Below, one piece after another: positions 8,549 through 16,628 of a DNA stretch of 52,251 nucleotides. Both the position numbers and the translations under genes were made by a program. This DNA is from Candidatus Delongbacteria bacterium (GTDB taxonomy: Bacteria; UBA4055), in contig JAFGVM010000008.1 in assembly GCA_016937995.1 (NCBI GenBank), positions 1-52,251 on the forward strand, given 5' to 3'. Below the pieces are notes generated by a model. The model saw only the letters and a list, made by a program, of their open reading frames with translations. It made no database searches and was not told the origin of the DNA. Within the stretch, counting starts at the first letter, position 1; the number at the start of each line of letters is the position of its first letter.

Positions 8549-10624
8549 ATGCGAGAAAAAAATAAAATCATCGTACTATTTGAAGACCTTACGGGGTCAT
8601 TTTCGAATTTGATCTTCATCAAAAGTAAAATTGTCGGACTTTTGCTTTTTGTCTGTACACTTTTCAATCTGAATATTGCATCTCAGGGAATTATCTCTCT
8701 AGTTGTGGCTGTCCTGTTTGCAAGGTTCATCGGCATAAAAAAGGATGACCCGATAAATAAATTATACAGTTATAATGCTCTACTGACCGGTTTCGCAATA
8801 GGATTCTTATTTAAAGTGACTTATCTGTCTATTATTATGACAGTTGGAATGAGCATAATGACAGTTCTTCTAACCTACACATTGAGCTCGGTACTGTATA
8901 ATTTATTCAAGCTGCCGGTACTGAATATCCCATTCACGATCTCAGCAACAATAATTTATTTATCTTCAAGTAAGTACAGTAATTTGATCGTAGATTCGTT
9001 CTACAGGCAGGATCATTTTAATTTAGATTTTATTCCCGGATACATTCAGGGATTGCTCAGAGCAGCAGGAATACTGGTATTCATGCCTTACGATATTATC
9101 GGGATAGTCGTACTTCTGGCAATATTGTTCTATTCCCAGATAACTTTTTTTGTCACGATATTTTCATATTATACAGGGATATTATTTCTGGCATTATTGA
9201 AAGGGAGTCTTCCTTTAGCTTTTGCAGAGATATCTTCATTTAACTTTATACTGGTCGGTATTGCTCTCGGTGGAATGTTCCTTATTCCATCTAAAAGGAC
9301 CTATCTGCTTACTTTCACTGCAGTATTAGCTTCAGTGTTTATCATAGACGCAACTTCAGTATTCTGGGTATCTTTCGGAATACCAGTATTTACACTTCCG
9401 TTCAACCTTACGGTTCTGTTATACATCTATGTCCTGGGCAGTGTGAAATATCCAATGATGAACTATACTTCTCTGGATCAACCTGAAAGATCACTGGTAA
9501 ATTTCCTGAACTACAAAAACCGTTTCGACTGGATCACTCCGTCAATAAATCTTCCATTTATGGGTAGATGGACAGTATATCAAGGATTCAACGGGGAGTG
9601 GACACATAAAGGTGTGTGGAAATATGCCTATGATTTTGTCATTGAGGATGATGAAGGTAAAACTTACAAAGGTAACGGATCAGAAAAAGAGGATTTCTAC
9701 TGTTTCGGTAAACCGGTAATCTCTCCAATTGACGGAACTATTGTTGAGACATATGATGACCTGGAAGATAACGAACCAGAGCAGGTCGATAAGGACAACA
9801 ACTGGGGGAATTATGTAATGATCCATTCCCCGCTGGGATATTACATTGAAATATCTCACCTGAAAAAAGATTCGGTCAAGGTAAAAATAGGAGATTATGT
9901 CACAAAAGGAACACCATTAGCAGAATGTGGTAATTCCGGGTACTCACCTCAACCCCATTTGCATATTCAGCTGCAATATTCTCCATATATAGGTTATGCA
10001 GGATTTGAGTTTAAATTCAACAGTCTAAAGTTAGCTGACAGTGGTACAATAGATCCTGATTTATTAGTCAAGGGCAACAAGGTAATTCCGCTTACATCAT
10101 CCAAAACGATCAGCAGGAAATTTCAGTTCATTCTTGATGAGGAATTCAATTATGATATTTATGAAAATGATGTAAAAGCAGCTGAACTCAGTTTAGCAGT
10201 TAAAATGGAATCTGATGGAACTTATTATTTCTCTGATACTGATGGCAATAGACTTTATTTCGGCAAAGACAAAGACAGATTCGTATTCTTTAAATATTCA
10301 GGTGACAAAAGAACTTATCTCAGATATTTTATGATCGCGATGCCTTCTCTGTCACTAACAGATGAAAATAATTTCACATGGTCCGAATATTTATCTGATG
10401 ATCTTTTGTACTCGAAATTTCCTAAAATACTGAAATCATTCTATCATTCTTCTGATACGACCACTGGCAGGTATACAAAAGTTAAGGAAAATATTATTGA
10501 AGGTAAGATCATTAAGAATAAAACAGGTCTTTTTGATACTGAGATCACACTTTGCGACTTCAAAGGGTTTAAGGATATCATTATAAATGAGAGTGAAAAG
10601 AAGATCTGGATGACAAAAGTATGA
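8549..10624 (+). CDS. Urea-transporter-family channel fused to an M23 metallopeptidase domain
   Basis: 691 residues. Residues 10-300 are very hydrophobic, with two related halves. YNALLTGFAIG near 75-85 and GIPVFTLPFNLTV near 277-289 match the urea-transporter (UT) fold. Residues 335-500 form an M23 (LytM-like) domain with the zinc pattern H353, D362 and H470-L-H472 plus H437, so the ligands look intact. A further 190 C-terminal residues are beta-rich and unassigned. UT proteins are passive channels for urea or similar amides; M23 enzymes cut peptidoglycan cross-links or bind cell wall. The fusion may couple a cytoplasmic-membrane channel to periplasmic wall remodelling or anchoring. The start abuts the decarboxylase stop, and the stop overlaps the next start by four bases (ATGA). 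Confidence 0.85.
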   Translation: MREKNKIIVLFEDLTGSFSNLIFIKSKIVGLLLFVCTLFNLNIASQGIISLVVAVLFARFIGIKKDDPINKLYSYNALLTGFAIGFLFKVTYLSIIMTVGMSIMTVLLTYTLSSVLYNLFKLPVLNIPFTISATIIYLSSSKYSNLIVDSFYRQDHFNLDFIPGYIQGLLRAAGILVFMPYDIIGIVVLLAILFYSQITFFVTIFSYYTGILFLALLKGSLPLAFAEISSFNFILVGIALGGMFLIPSKRTYLLTFTAVLASVFIIDATSVFWVSFGIPVFTLPFNLTVLLYIYVLGSVKYPMMNYTSLDQPERSLVNFLNYKNRFDWITPSINLPFMGRWTVYQGFNGEWTHKGVWKYAYDFVIEDDEGKTYKGNGSEKEDFYCFGKPVISPIDGTIVETYDDLEDNEPEQVDKDNNWGNYVMIHSPLGYYIEISHLKKDSVKVKIGDYVTKGTPLAECGNSGYSPQPHLHIQLQYSPYIGYAGFEFKFNSLKLADSGTIDPDLLVKGNKVIPLTSSKTISRKFQFILDEEFNYDIYENDVKAAELSLAVKMESDGTYYFSDTDGNRLYFGKDKDRFVFFKYSGDKRTYLRYFMIAMPSLSLTDENNFTWSEYLSDDLLYSKFPKILKSFYHSSDTTTGRYTKVKENIIEGKIIKNKTGLFDTEITLCDFKGFKDIIINESEKKIWMTKV

Positions 10625-12045
10625 TACCAAGGTTAGTTTATTTATTTTTTGTTCTGATATTAAACAGTGTATTGCTTTCTTCTCAGATAGATGAGTTGAT
10701 AAATAGAGGCAACGAATTATACTTTAACGGTGATATTGAAAAAGCTCTGTATAAATTTTACGAAGCGGAAAAATTAAATCCTTTTGACCTAAGACCCAAG
10801 GAGGGTATTTACAACTCCTGTATCTATTTGGGTAAGTACAAAACTGCGAACAAATACGCAAAGAAGCTATTTTCTCAGTCAGCTTCAGATATAAATACCG
10901 ATCGTGTGATATATACTGATGCTTTACTGGGTAAAACAAATGAAGCTGATAAATTACTGGATTCAGATCAAAGTTATGAAAGAAAAAAATATCTATTGTC
11001 TTTGACGGGTTGGGGACTATACAACAGCGGACATTACATAGAAGCGTTAAAATGGTTTGAAAAAGTTAGGAACCATGGTTTTAGGAGTTCCGATTTTTCT
11101 GATGGTTATTCTTTATCCAGAGATAAACTGCGGTCAGAAAGGAAAGTTGCCGACATTTCAATTTCACCATTTATTTTTAACGGAAGTCAGAATTTTGATG
11201 GTGGATTAAACTTAAATTATAATTTCAATTACGGAAAGTATGACAAAAGGTATGACCTCGACCTGGTAATGCAGTACACAGTAATGGACCCCTCGAGAGT
11301 ATCGGAAAACCCCAATTTTTACGGAGATATAGGTCAGTACGAAATATTCTGGAGTTATGAGCGCTTAAATTCTTCCACAAATTCATTTTATAATGCAGGG
11401 AAATTGAGTTTTATAACAAATGACTATGTGAAATTTTCTCTTACGGGTCTAAGTGGTCTGAAATATAGAGTGAACGATCAATGGTTATTCGACTCTTACC
11501 TTTCAGGTTCGATAATAGGTTATGCATACTATGATATTTTAGATGTAAGTATTTTCACTGGAAAGCAACCACCTCCACCAAGAGCTAATTTCAATGAATA
11601 TTACAATACTTTGTTTTCAATGCAGTCAACCACAAATGCAACTTATTACACAGATTATTTTTATATCAATGGAGAAATATCTTTGATAAAATTATTGAAC
11701 TCATCTTATTTTTCTGATATGAGAATTTATGATGACAGAGATGATCTGCCTGATGAAGTGGTCGATTCAGATATAATTGAATATTTCTATACCGTAAGGG
11801 CGGGTATAACGACAAGAAATCTCGATATTTTCGGAAGTTTTTCAGAGGGGAATAATTTTTTATTGAACTCAGATGGCGGTAGGTTTTTGAATACAACAGA
11901 ATTCGGTTATGAAAATGGTTTTAGCGGCGGAATAACTTTTAATAAACTATTTCATAAATGGGTTGTATCATATATATTTTCACAGAGTAATTATGAGGAT
12001 TATAATATAATAACTAACACATTGGTCGCGAGTTACAGCTGGTAA
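10621..12045 (+). CDS. TPR protein with C-terminal outer-membrane beta-barrel (YaiO-like)
   Basis: 474 residues. A signal peptide (MIPRLVYLFFVLILNSVLLSSQ) is followed by two to three TPR-like helical pairs (INRGNELYFNGDIEKALYKF) to about residue 165. The rest is alternating beta strands rich in Tyr, Phe and Asn, ending in SYSW, a terminal aromatic typical of outer-membrane barrels. The layout resembles YaiO-type proteins, but I cannot confirm membership. It overlaps the UT-M23 gene by four bases, so it is translated with it. It could give the pathway an outer-membrane exit or a scaffold for the wall-associated fusion. Confidence 0.7.
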   Translation: MIPRLVYLFFVLILNSVLLSSQIDELINRGNELYFNGDIEKALYKFYEAEKLNPFDLRPKEGIYNSCIYLGKYKTANKYAKKLFSQSASDINTDRVIYTDALLGKTNEADKLLDSDQSYERKKYLLSLTGWGLYNSGHYIEALKWFEKVRNHGFRSSDFSDGYSLSRDKLRSERKVADISISPFIFNGSQNFDGGLNLNYNFNYGKYDKRYDLDLVMQYTVMDPSRVSENPNFYGDIGQYEIFWSYERLNSSTNSFYNAGKLSFITNDYVKFSLTGLSGLKYRVNDQWLFDSYLSGSIIGYAYYDILDVSIFTGKQPPPPRANFNEYYNTLFSMQSTTNATYYTDYFYINGEISLIKLLNSSYFSDMRIYDDRDDLPDEVVDSDIIEYFYTVRAGITTRNLDIFGSFSEGNNFLLNSDGGRFLNTTEFGYENGFSGGITFNKLFHKWVVSYIFSQSNYEDYNIITNTLVASYSW

Positions 12046-12074
12046 ATAAAGAATGAATATTCAATATCGAACAC

Positions 12075-12092
12075 GTCCCGATTGATCGGGAC
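12075..12092. repeat. Palindrome GTCCCGAT/ATCGGGAC
   Basis: Perfect 8-bp arms around TG; same arms as the element at 5245. Confidence 0.7.
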
Positions 12093-12109
12093 AATGTCCA
12101 AATAAAACC

Positions 12110-12135
12110 GTAGGGAACTGTTTCAAACTGTTCCC
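12110..12135. repeat. GTAGGGA-prefixed hairpin
   Basis: GGGAAC and GTTCCC outer arms with GTTT/AAAC inside and one mismatch. Confidence 0.65.
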
Positions 12136-12149
12136 GAATGTACACAGGG

Positions 12150-12167
12150 ACGAACCCATGTGTTCGT
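12150..12167. repeat. Hairpin ACGAAC/GTTCGT
   Basis: Six-bp arms around CCATGT. A related element with CGAACCCAT and TGTTCG is at 35537-35561. Confidence 0.6.
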
Positions 12168-12196
12168 TTGGAAGGGTTGCCGTTAATGCATAAATA

Positions 12197-12231
12197 GATT
12201 GCACGGATTTCATAAAATCCTCGCAATGACA
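12197..12231 (+). repeat. GATTGCCACGG...CGCAATGACA element, copy C
   Basis: One C shorter than the other copies (GATTGCACGG). It ends 24 bases before the start codon of the TPR gene. Confidence 0.75.
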
Positions 12232-12255
12232 AATAAAAAAATAGGAGAAAAATAG

Positions 12256-12864
12256 ATGAAGTACAAATTAATAACATTATTGATAATATCTGTAAGTTTA
12301 TTTGCTGAGTTAAGTTTCAAGGATATTCAAAATGCATACACGAGTTCATATTCTTACGAAACTGCCCAAAAGTACGATAAGGCCATTTCAAGCTTGAACA
12401 AGGTCATAACTGCTTATCCAAACGGATATACAGTTAATTATAGGCTAGGTTGGTTATATTATCTTGCAGGAAATTATGCTAATTCGGTTAAGCATTTGAA
12501 TGCTGCATTATTGATCTATCCATATTCTGTAGAAGCTTTGAATACTGTAAATTTAGTCAATGTTGCAAAATTGGACTGGGATAAAGTTGAAGCTCAATCA
12601 ATTAACATTTTCAAGATAGATTATTACAATTATTATGCAAATTACTGGTATTCTGTTGCTCTAATGAGGCAGAAAAAATACGATCAGTCCATAAAGATCG
12701 CAAATAAAATGCTTGGTGTTTTTCCTACTAATGTCACTTTTTTAAATATTTTAGCTGAAAGCACATATCTTTTGGGAAGTACTGAAGATGGATTGAAGAT
12801 ATTTGAGTCTGTGGTTATTCTGGATAAGGATAATGAGACAGCGAAATATTATCTGAATAAGTGA
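12256..12864 (+). CDS. Periplasmic TPR protein
   Basis: 202 residues with a signal peptide (MKYKLITLLIISVSLFAEL) and about four tetratricopeptide repeats, for example YDKAISSLNKVITAYPNGY and YDQSIKIANKMLGVFPTN. AGGAG lies seven bases upstream of the ATG. TPRs bind peptides or proteins. It closes the 5552-12864 series but is separated from it by a 210-base repeat island, so co-regulation is likely but not certain. The repeats resemble those in the N-terminus of the preceding barrel protein. It converges with the gene ending at 12870, with only five bases between them. Confidence 0.7.
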   Translation: MKYKLITLLIISVSLFAELSFKDIQNAYTSSYSYETAQKYDKAISSLNKVITAYPNGYTVNYRLGWLYYLAGNYANSVKHLNAALLIYPYSVEALNTVNLVNVAKLDWDKVEAQSINIFKIDYYNYYANYWYSVALMRQKKYDQSIKIANKMLGVFPTNVTFLNILAESTYLLGSTEDGLKIFESVVILDKDNETAKYYLNK

Positions 12865-12869
12865 TGAAA

Positions 12870-13328
12870 TCATTCTTCAGTTTTATCTATTGAATGATCA
12901 GAAGCTTCATCTAACGGCTCGATCTTACTTTTTAGAAAGTTATATACTTCATTTCTTTTATCGGAGGGGATCCTGAGCAAAATTCCTCTGAACGACTCCA
13001 TACGTGTGGAAATTCTGTAAGGAGATAAAAATACACCGTTCTTATCAAGGGAAACCTTCTTATAATAGTCATAGTCATGCCTGATCTTATAAAAAAATCT
13101 GTCGACGACCAGTCTATCATCATACAATATATATCTAAAAGAGAAAAATATCTCTGTAAGTGATAAAATCGTAAGGACCAGGGCAATAACTGCATAAGTT
13201 GGATTGAACATATAGTAGATCATGATATTGACGATGAATACAGCTAAAACACCTTTGAAAAAAGTCTTAGGATCGTCCTTCAAAGTATTTTGTACAAAAT
13301 GGTATACTGGTTCTTTTTTATCGGTCAT
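12870..13328 (-). CDS. Small two-helix membrane protein, PH-like domain
   Basis: 152 residues from ATG 13328, preferred over the TTG five codons earlier because GGAG lies nine bases before this ATG. Two hydrophobic segments (FKGVLAVFIVNIMIYYMF and YAVIALVLTILSLTEIFF) are followed by a beta-rich stretch (RYILYDDRLVVDRFFYKIRHDYDYYKKVSLDKN) like bacterial PH domains, then a helix. Function unknown. It follows the dUTPase gene closely and is probably the last gene of the purA-fur-dut operon. Confidence 0.6.
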   Translation of the reverse strand: MTDKKEPVYHFVQNTLKDDPKTFFKGVLAVFIVNIMIYYMFNPTYAVIALVLTILSLTEIFFSFRYILYDDRLVVDRFFYKIRHDYDYYKKVSLDKNGVFLSPYRISTRMESFRGILLRIPSDKRNEVYNFLKSKIEPLDEASDHSIDKTEE

Positions 13329-13345
13329 TTCGTTTATCTCCAAGT

Positions 13346-13777
13346 CTATATTCCAGTTGAACCAAAACCGCCTTCACCACGGCTTGTATCGCTCAGGTCC
13401 TGAACTTCACTAATATTAACACTGTAAGTTGGTTTAATGACCATCTGGGCAATTTTCATACCTTCAGTGACAGTAAAATTTTCCTTACCATGATTTATCA
13501 TAATAACTCCGATCTCACCTCTGTATCCTTCATCAATTGTTCCGGGAGTATTTGTTAATGAAATTGTGTGTTTAAGAGCTAATCCGCTGCGGGGTCTTAT
13601 CTGTGCTTCTGTATTTTTTGGAAGCTGTATGCTGATACCGGTCTTAACAAGAAATGACTTTCCCGGTTTAAGAACTTTATTTTCGATAGAAAAAAGATCA
13701 AGACCTGCATCTCCGGAGTGTGCAAAAGAAGGTAATATTGCTTTATCAGATAATTTTTTTACTTTAACTTCAAACAT
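13346..13777 (-). CDS. dut: dUTP diphosphatase
   Basis: 143 residues, normal for a trimeric dUTPase. All five motifs are visible: DAGLDL, PRSGLA, the Tyr-bearing [11 protein letters not shown] with catalytic Asp, GMKIAQMVI and the C-terminal P-loop-like [10 protein letters not shown]. It hydrolyses dUTP to dUMP and pyrophosphate, keeping uracil out of DNA and supplying thymidylate synthesis. The ATG overlaps the end of the fur-like gene by eight bases, with AAAGGA before it. Confidence 0.96.
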   Translation of the reverse strand: MFEVKVKKLSDKAILPSFAHSGDAGLDLFSIENKVLKPGKSFLVKTGISIQLPKNTEAQIRPRSGLALKHTISLTNTPGTIDEGYRGEIGVIMINHGKENFTVTEGMKIAQMVIKPTYSVNISEVQDLSDTSRGEGGFGSTGI

Positions 13778-14258
13778 CCATATTCCTTTCGATAATTAAT
13801 TTACACTCGTTACAGATACCATAGATCTCAAATCTGTATTCAATATCTGAAAAATTATTATTTGATGCCGCTGAGTTTGCATGCCTTTTAATGGAAGGAC
13901 TTTTAAATTCCACAACTTTTCCGCATTTTTTACATACCAGATGGTGATGAAATTGGCTGACCTGACTGCACAACTCATAGTGAAAATGATTTTCACCGAA
14001 CTTCGATTTTCTAAGAATACCAGCATTAGTAAATAAAGTGAGATTTCTAAAAACAGAGGCTCTGGAAATTAAATAGTCACGTTTTTTCAATTCCCTATAT
14101 ATCTCTTCAGCTTCAAAATGAGATTTTAAGCCGTTTCTCCCTGTGCATAAAAATTTCAATAGCTCATCACGTGAATCAGAATTTCTTAACCCCAATTTTT
14201 GCAGGTGATCCTTCAAAATGTACTTGAAAAAATCGTATGGTTTTAAATTAGTAATCAT
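13770..14258 (-). CDS. fur: Fur-family metalloregulator
   Basis: About 162 residues. The N-terminal winged helix includes [27 protein letters not shown], matching the Fur recognition helix region. The dimer domain has [16 protein letters not shown] and a second CxxC (CNEC), giving structural zinc ligands and the regulatory-metal histidines. The family represses iron, zinc, manganese or peroxide genes when metal-bound; the subtype is not clear here. ATG 14258 is directly preceded by an in-frame GTG (14261), and neither has a strong Shine-Dalgarno. It lies 32-35 bases after purA and overlaps dut. Confidence 0.9.
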   Translation of the reverse strand: MITNLKPYDFFKYILKDHLQKLGLRNSDSRDELLKFLCTGRNGLKSHFEAEEIYRELKKRDYLISRASVFRNLTLFTNAGILRKSKFGENHFHYELCSQVSQFHHHLVCKKCGKVVEFKSPSIKRHANSAASNNNFSDIEYRFEIYGICNECKLIIERNMDV

Positions 14259-14292
14259 CACTCACTATTTTTTAGACAGGTCTCGTATATAT

Positions 14293-15570
14293 CTAATCTT
14301 TGAAAATAGACTGACTTCTTTCAGGACCGACAGAAACAATGCTAACCGGAACTTTAGTTACATTTTCTATGTATTCAATGTAACGTTTTGCATTTTCAGG
14401 AAGATCTTCATAATTTTTAATATTTGAAATATCTTCTGACCATCCATCAAATTCCTGGTATACAGGTTCGCTATTTTCAAGAACTCTGGCCACAGGTATA
14501 AAATCATGTAGTATTTTACCATTATAATTATAGGCAGTACAAACTTTGATTTTATCTAGGCTTCCAAGAACATCAAGCTTAGTTAATGCGATTGAGGAAA
14601 TGCCATTAATTCTTACAGCATATTTTGCGATTAGAGAATCAAAGTAACCGCATCTTCTCGGTCTTCCTGTGGTTGCTCCGACCTCACCGCCTTTTTCAGC
14701 CAAAAATTTCCCGACCTCATCATGCAGTTCCGTTACAAATGGACCATTTCCAACCCTGGTTGTATAAGCTTTCATAACTCCAAGAATTTCTGTTATCTTT
14801 GTTGGATTTATTCCTGCCCCAATACAGACACCGCCACTGATAGTGCTTGATGAAGTAACGTAAGGGAATGTTCCGTGATCAATATCTAAAAGAGTTCCCT
14901 GTGCTCCTTCAAAAAGGATATTTTTATTATGTTCAATAGCCTCATCCAGAAGAATTGAAACATCTTTAACATATTTTGCTATTATTTCAAATTTTGAAAA
15001 ACAGTCACTTAAAATATCATCATAATTAAATTTTTCACTTTCACCGTATAATCTTTCAAAAATAAAATTTTTCTCTTCAATATTTTCTTTTAATTTTTCA
15101 GCAAAAAATTCTTTATCCAAAATATCGATCACTCTAAAACCACATCTGCAAATTTTATCCTGATACGCAGGACCGATACCTTTAAAAGTTGTTCCGATTT
15201 TCGTGGTTCTTGCGGATTCTCTGGCTTTGTCAATTTCTTTGTGATATGGCATTACGACATGAGCGTAAGGGCTTATAAATAATTTCCCGTCGGGATCAAT
15301 TCCACCTTCTTTCAAAGTATTCAACTCCTGAATGAAAGAATCATAGTCAAATACGACACCGTTACCAATTGCAGATATAACATTATCATTCAGAACACCG
15401 GATGGTATCATGTGAAGAACGAATTTCCTGTCTTTGATCTTTACGGTATGACCTGCATTGGCACCACCTTGGTATCTTACGATAAAATCTGCCTGAGCTC
15501 CTAAAAGATCGATTATTTTTCCTTTACCTTCATCTCCCCATTGTGCTCCAACTGCTATTTTGACGCTCAT
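14293..15570 (-). CDS. purA: Adenylosuccinate synthetase
   Basis: 425 residues, full length. The N-terminus has the GTP loop GAQWGDEGKGK with catalytic Asp, then GGANAGHTV, GTTFKGIGPAY, the IMP-binding RVGNGPFVTEL, and GATTGRPRRCG. It condenses IMP with aspartate using GTP, the first committed step to AMP. AAGGAG lies six bases before the ATG. A strong hairpin terminator separates it from secF upstream, so purA either has its own promoter or depends on read-through. Confidence 0.98.
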   Translation of the reverse strand: MSVKIAVGAQWGDEGKGKIIDLLGAQADFIVRYQGGANAGHTVKIKDRKFVLHMIPSGVLNDNVISAIGNGVVFDYDSFIQELNTLKEGGIDPDGKLFISPYAHVVMPYHKEIDKARESARTTKIGTTFKGIGPAYQDKICRCGFRVIDILDKEFFAEKLKENIEEKNFIFERLYGESEKFNYDDILSDCFSKFEIIAKYVKDVSILLDEAIEHNKNILFEGAQGTLLDIDHGTFPYVTSSSTISGGVCIGAGINPTKITEILGVMKAYTTRVGNGPFVTELHDEVGKFLAEKGGEVGATTGRPRRCGYFDSLIAKYAVRINGISSIALTKLDVLGSLDKIKVCTAYNYNGKILHDFIPVARVLENSEPVYQEFDGWSEDISNIKNYEDLPENAKRYIEYIENVTKVPVSIVSVGPERSQSIFKD

Positions 15571-15590
15571 AATATCTCCTTAGAAAAACA

Positions 15591-15626
15591 AAACAAGTTT
15601 AGAGATCGAGATCTCTAAACTTGTTT
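15591..15626 (-). terminator. Intrinsic terminator after secF / before purA
   Basis: Perfect 16-bp stem (AAACAAGTTTAGAGAT and its complement) with a 4-base loop, followed on the minus strand by TGTTTTTC. The purA Shine-Dalgarno begins a few bases later, so attenuation of purA is possible. Confidence 0.75.
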
Positions 15627-15653
15627 CAGTGATTTATTTTATAATCCCAAACC

Positions 15654-16595
15654 TTAAGCTTTTTTTAACTTTTTCTTCTTCTTTGTCATGTTATTCCAGG
15701 CAATTACAACCGGGGATGCGACAAAGATAGATGAGTAAGTACCTACGATCACACCGATCAACAATGTTATTGAAAGTCCTCTAATAACTTCTCCACCGAA
15801 TAGAAAGAGCACGAACACAACGAAAAGAGTTGTCAAAGAGGTTAAAAGGGTTCTGGATAATGTTTCATTTATAGATACATTAACAAGTTTTTCGAAATCC
15901 ATACCTTCTAGAGTTTTAATATTTTCTCTTATTCTTGAAAAAACAACAATAGTATCGTTAAGTGAATAACCCACTATCGTCAAAAGTGCTGCAATTACCG
16001 ACAATGAAATCTCATAATCGAAAAAGTATCCAAGGATCGATAATACTCCGATAGTTATAGCGACATCGTGAAAAAGAGCTACAATAGCAGCAATTCCATA
16101 TCTGAATTGGAATTTGATAGTAATATAAATCAGAATAAAAAGTAAAGACCAGAATATTGCCTGCACTGCAGAATTTTTTAATTCCTCTCCTATTTTTGGA
16201 CCGATACTTGATGCTTGTCTGATCTCATATGTGTCTCTTCCGTATTTCTCATCTAAAGCAGCAATGATCTTAGACTCTATCTCTTTAACATTCTGTTCAT
16301 TCGTTTCAACTTTTATTACTACTTCAGTTTTATAATCGGCATTAGCTGTATTATCACTAAATTCCTGTAATTGGAATCCTTTTATATCATTTTTCTGAAT
16401 AGTGTTTCTAAGTTCTGCGATATCAATAGTTTTGTTAAAACCAGCATGCATCAAATATCCACCATTAAATTCGATATTATAATTCAAACCTTTTTGTATT
16501 ACTATGAATAATACACCTATCAAGATTACAGTAATTGATAAAATAGCCGCTAATTTACGCTTTCCAACAAAATCAATTTTTCTATTTTTTGACAT
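15654..16595 (-). CDS. secF: Protein translocase subunit SecF
   Basis: 313 residues with six membrane segments. The first periplasmic domain has YNIEFNGGYL (family FxGG). Transmembrane segments carry HDVAITIGVL and GYSLNDTIVVFSRIREN, the classic SecF TM4 motif. With SecD it uses the proton or sodium gradient to help pull secreted proteins across the inner membrane. AGGAG precedes the ATG and secD is 33 bases upstream, so they form one operon. Confidence 0.97.
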   Translation of the reverse strand: MSKNRKIDFVGKRKLAAILSITVILIGVLFIVIQKGLNYNIEFNGGYLMHAGFNKTIDIAELRNTIQKNDIKGFQLQEFSDNTANADYKTEVVIKVETNEQNVKEIESKIIAALDEKYGRDTYEIRQASSIGPKIGEELKNSAVQAIFWSLLFILIYITIKFQFRYGIAAIVALFHDVAITIGVLSILGYFFDYEISLSVIAALLTIVGYSLNDTIVVFSRIRENIKTLEGMDFEKLVNVSINETLSRTLLTSLTTLFVVFVLFLFGGEVIRGLSITLLIGVIVGTYSSIFVASPVVIAWNNMTKKKKKLKKA

Positions 16596-16628
16596 ATTTA
16601 AACTCCTAAATTTTTTCTGCCGTAGCTG

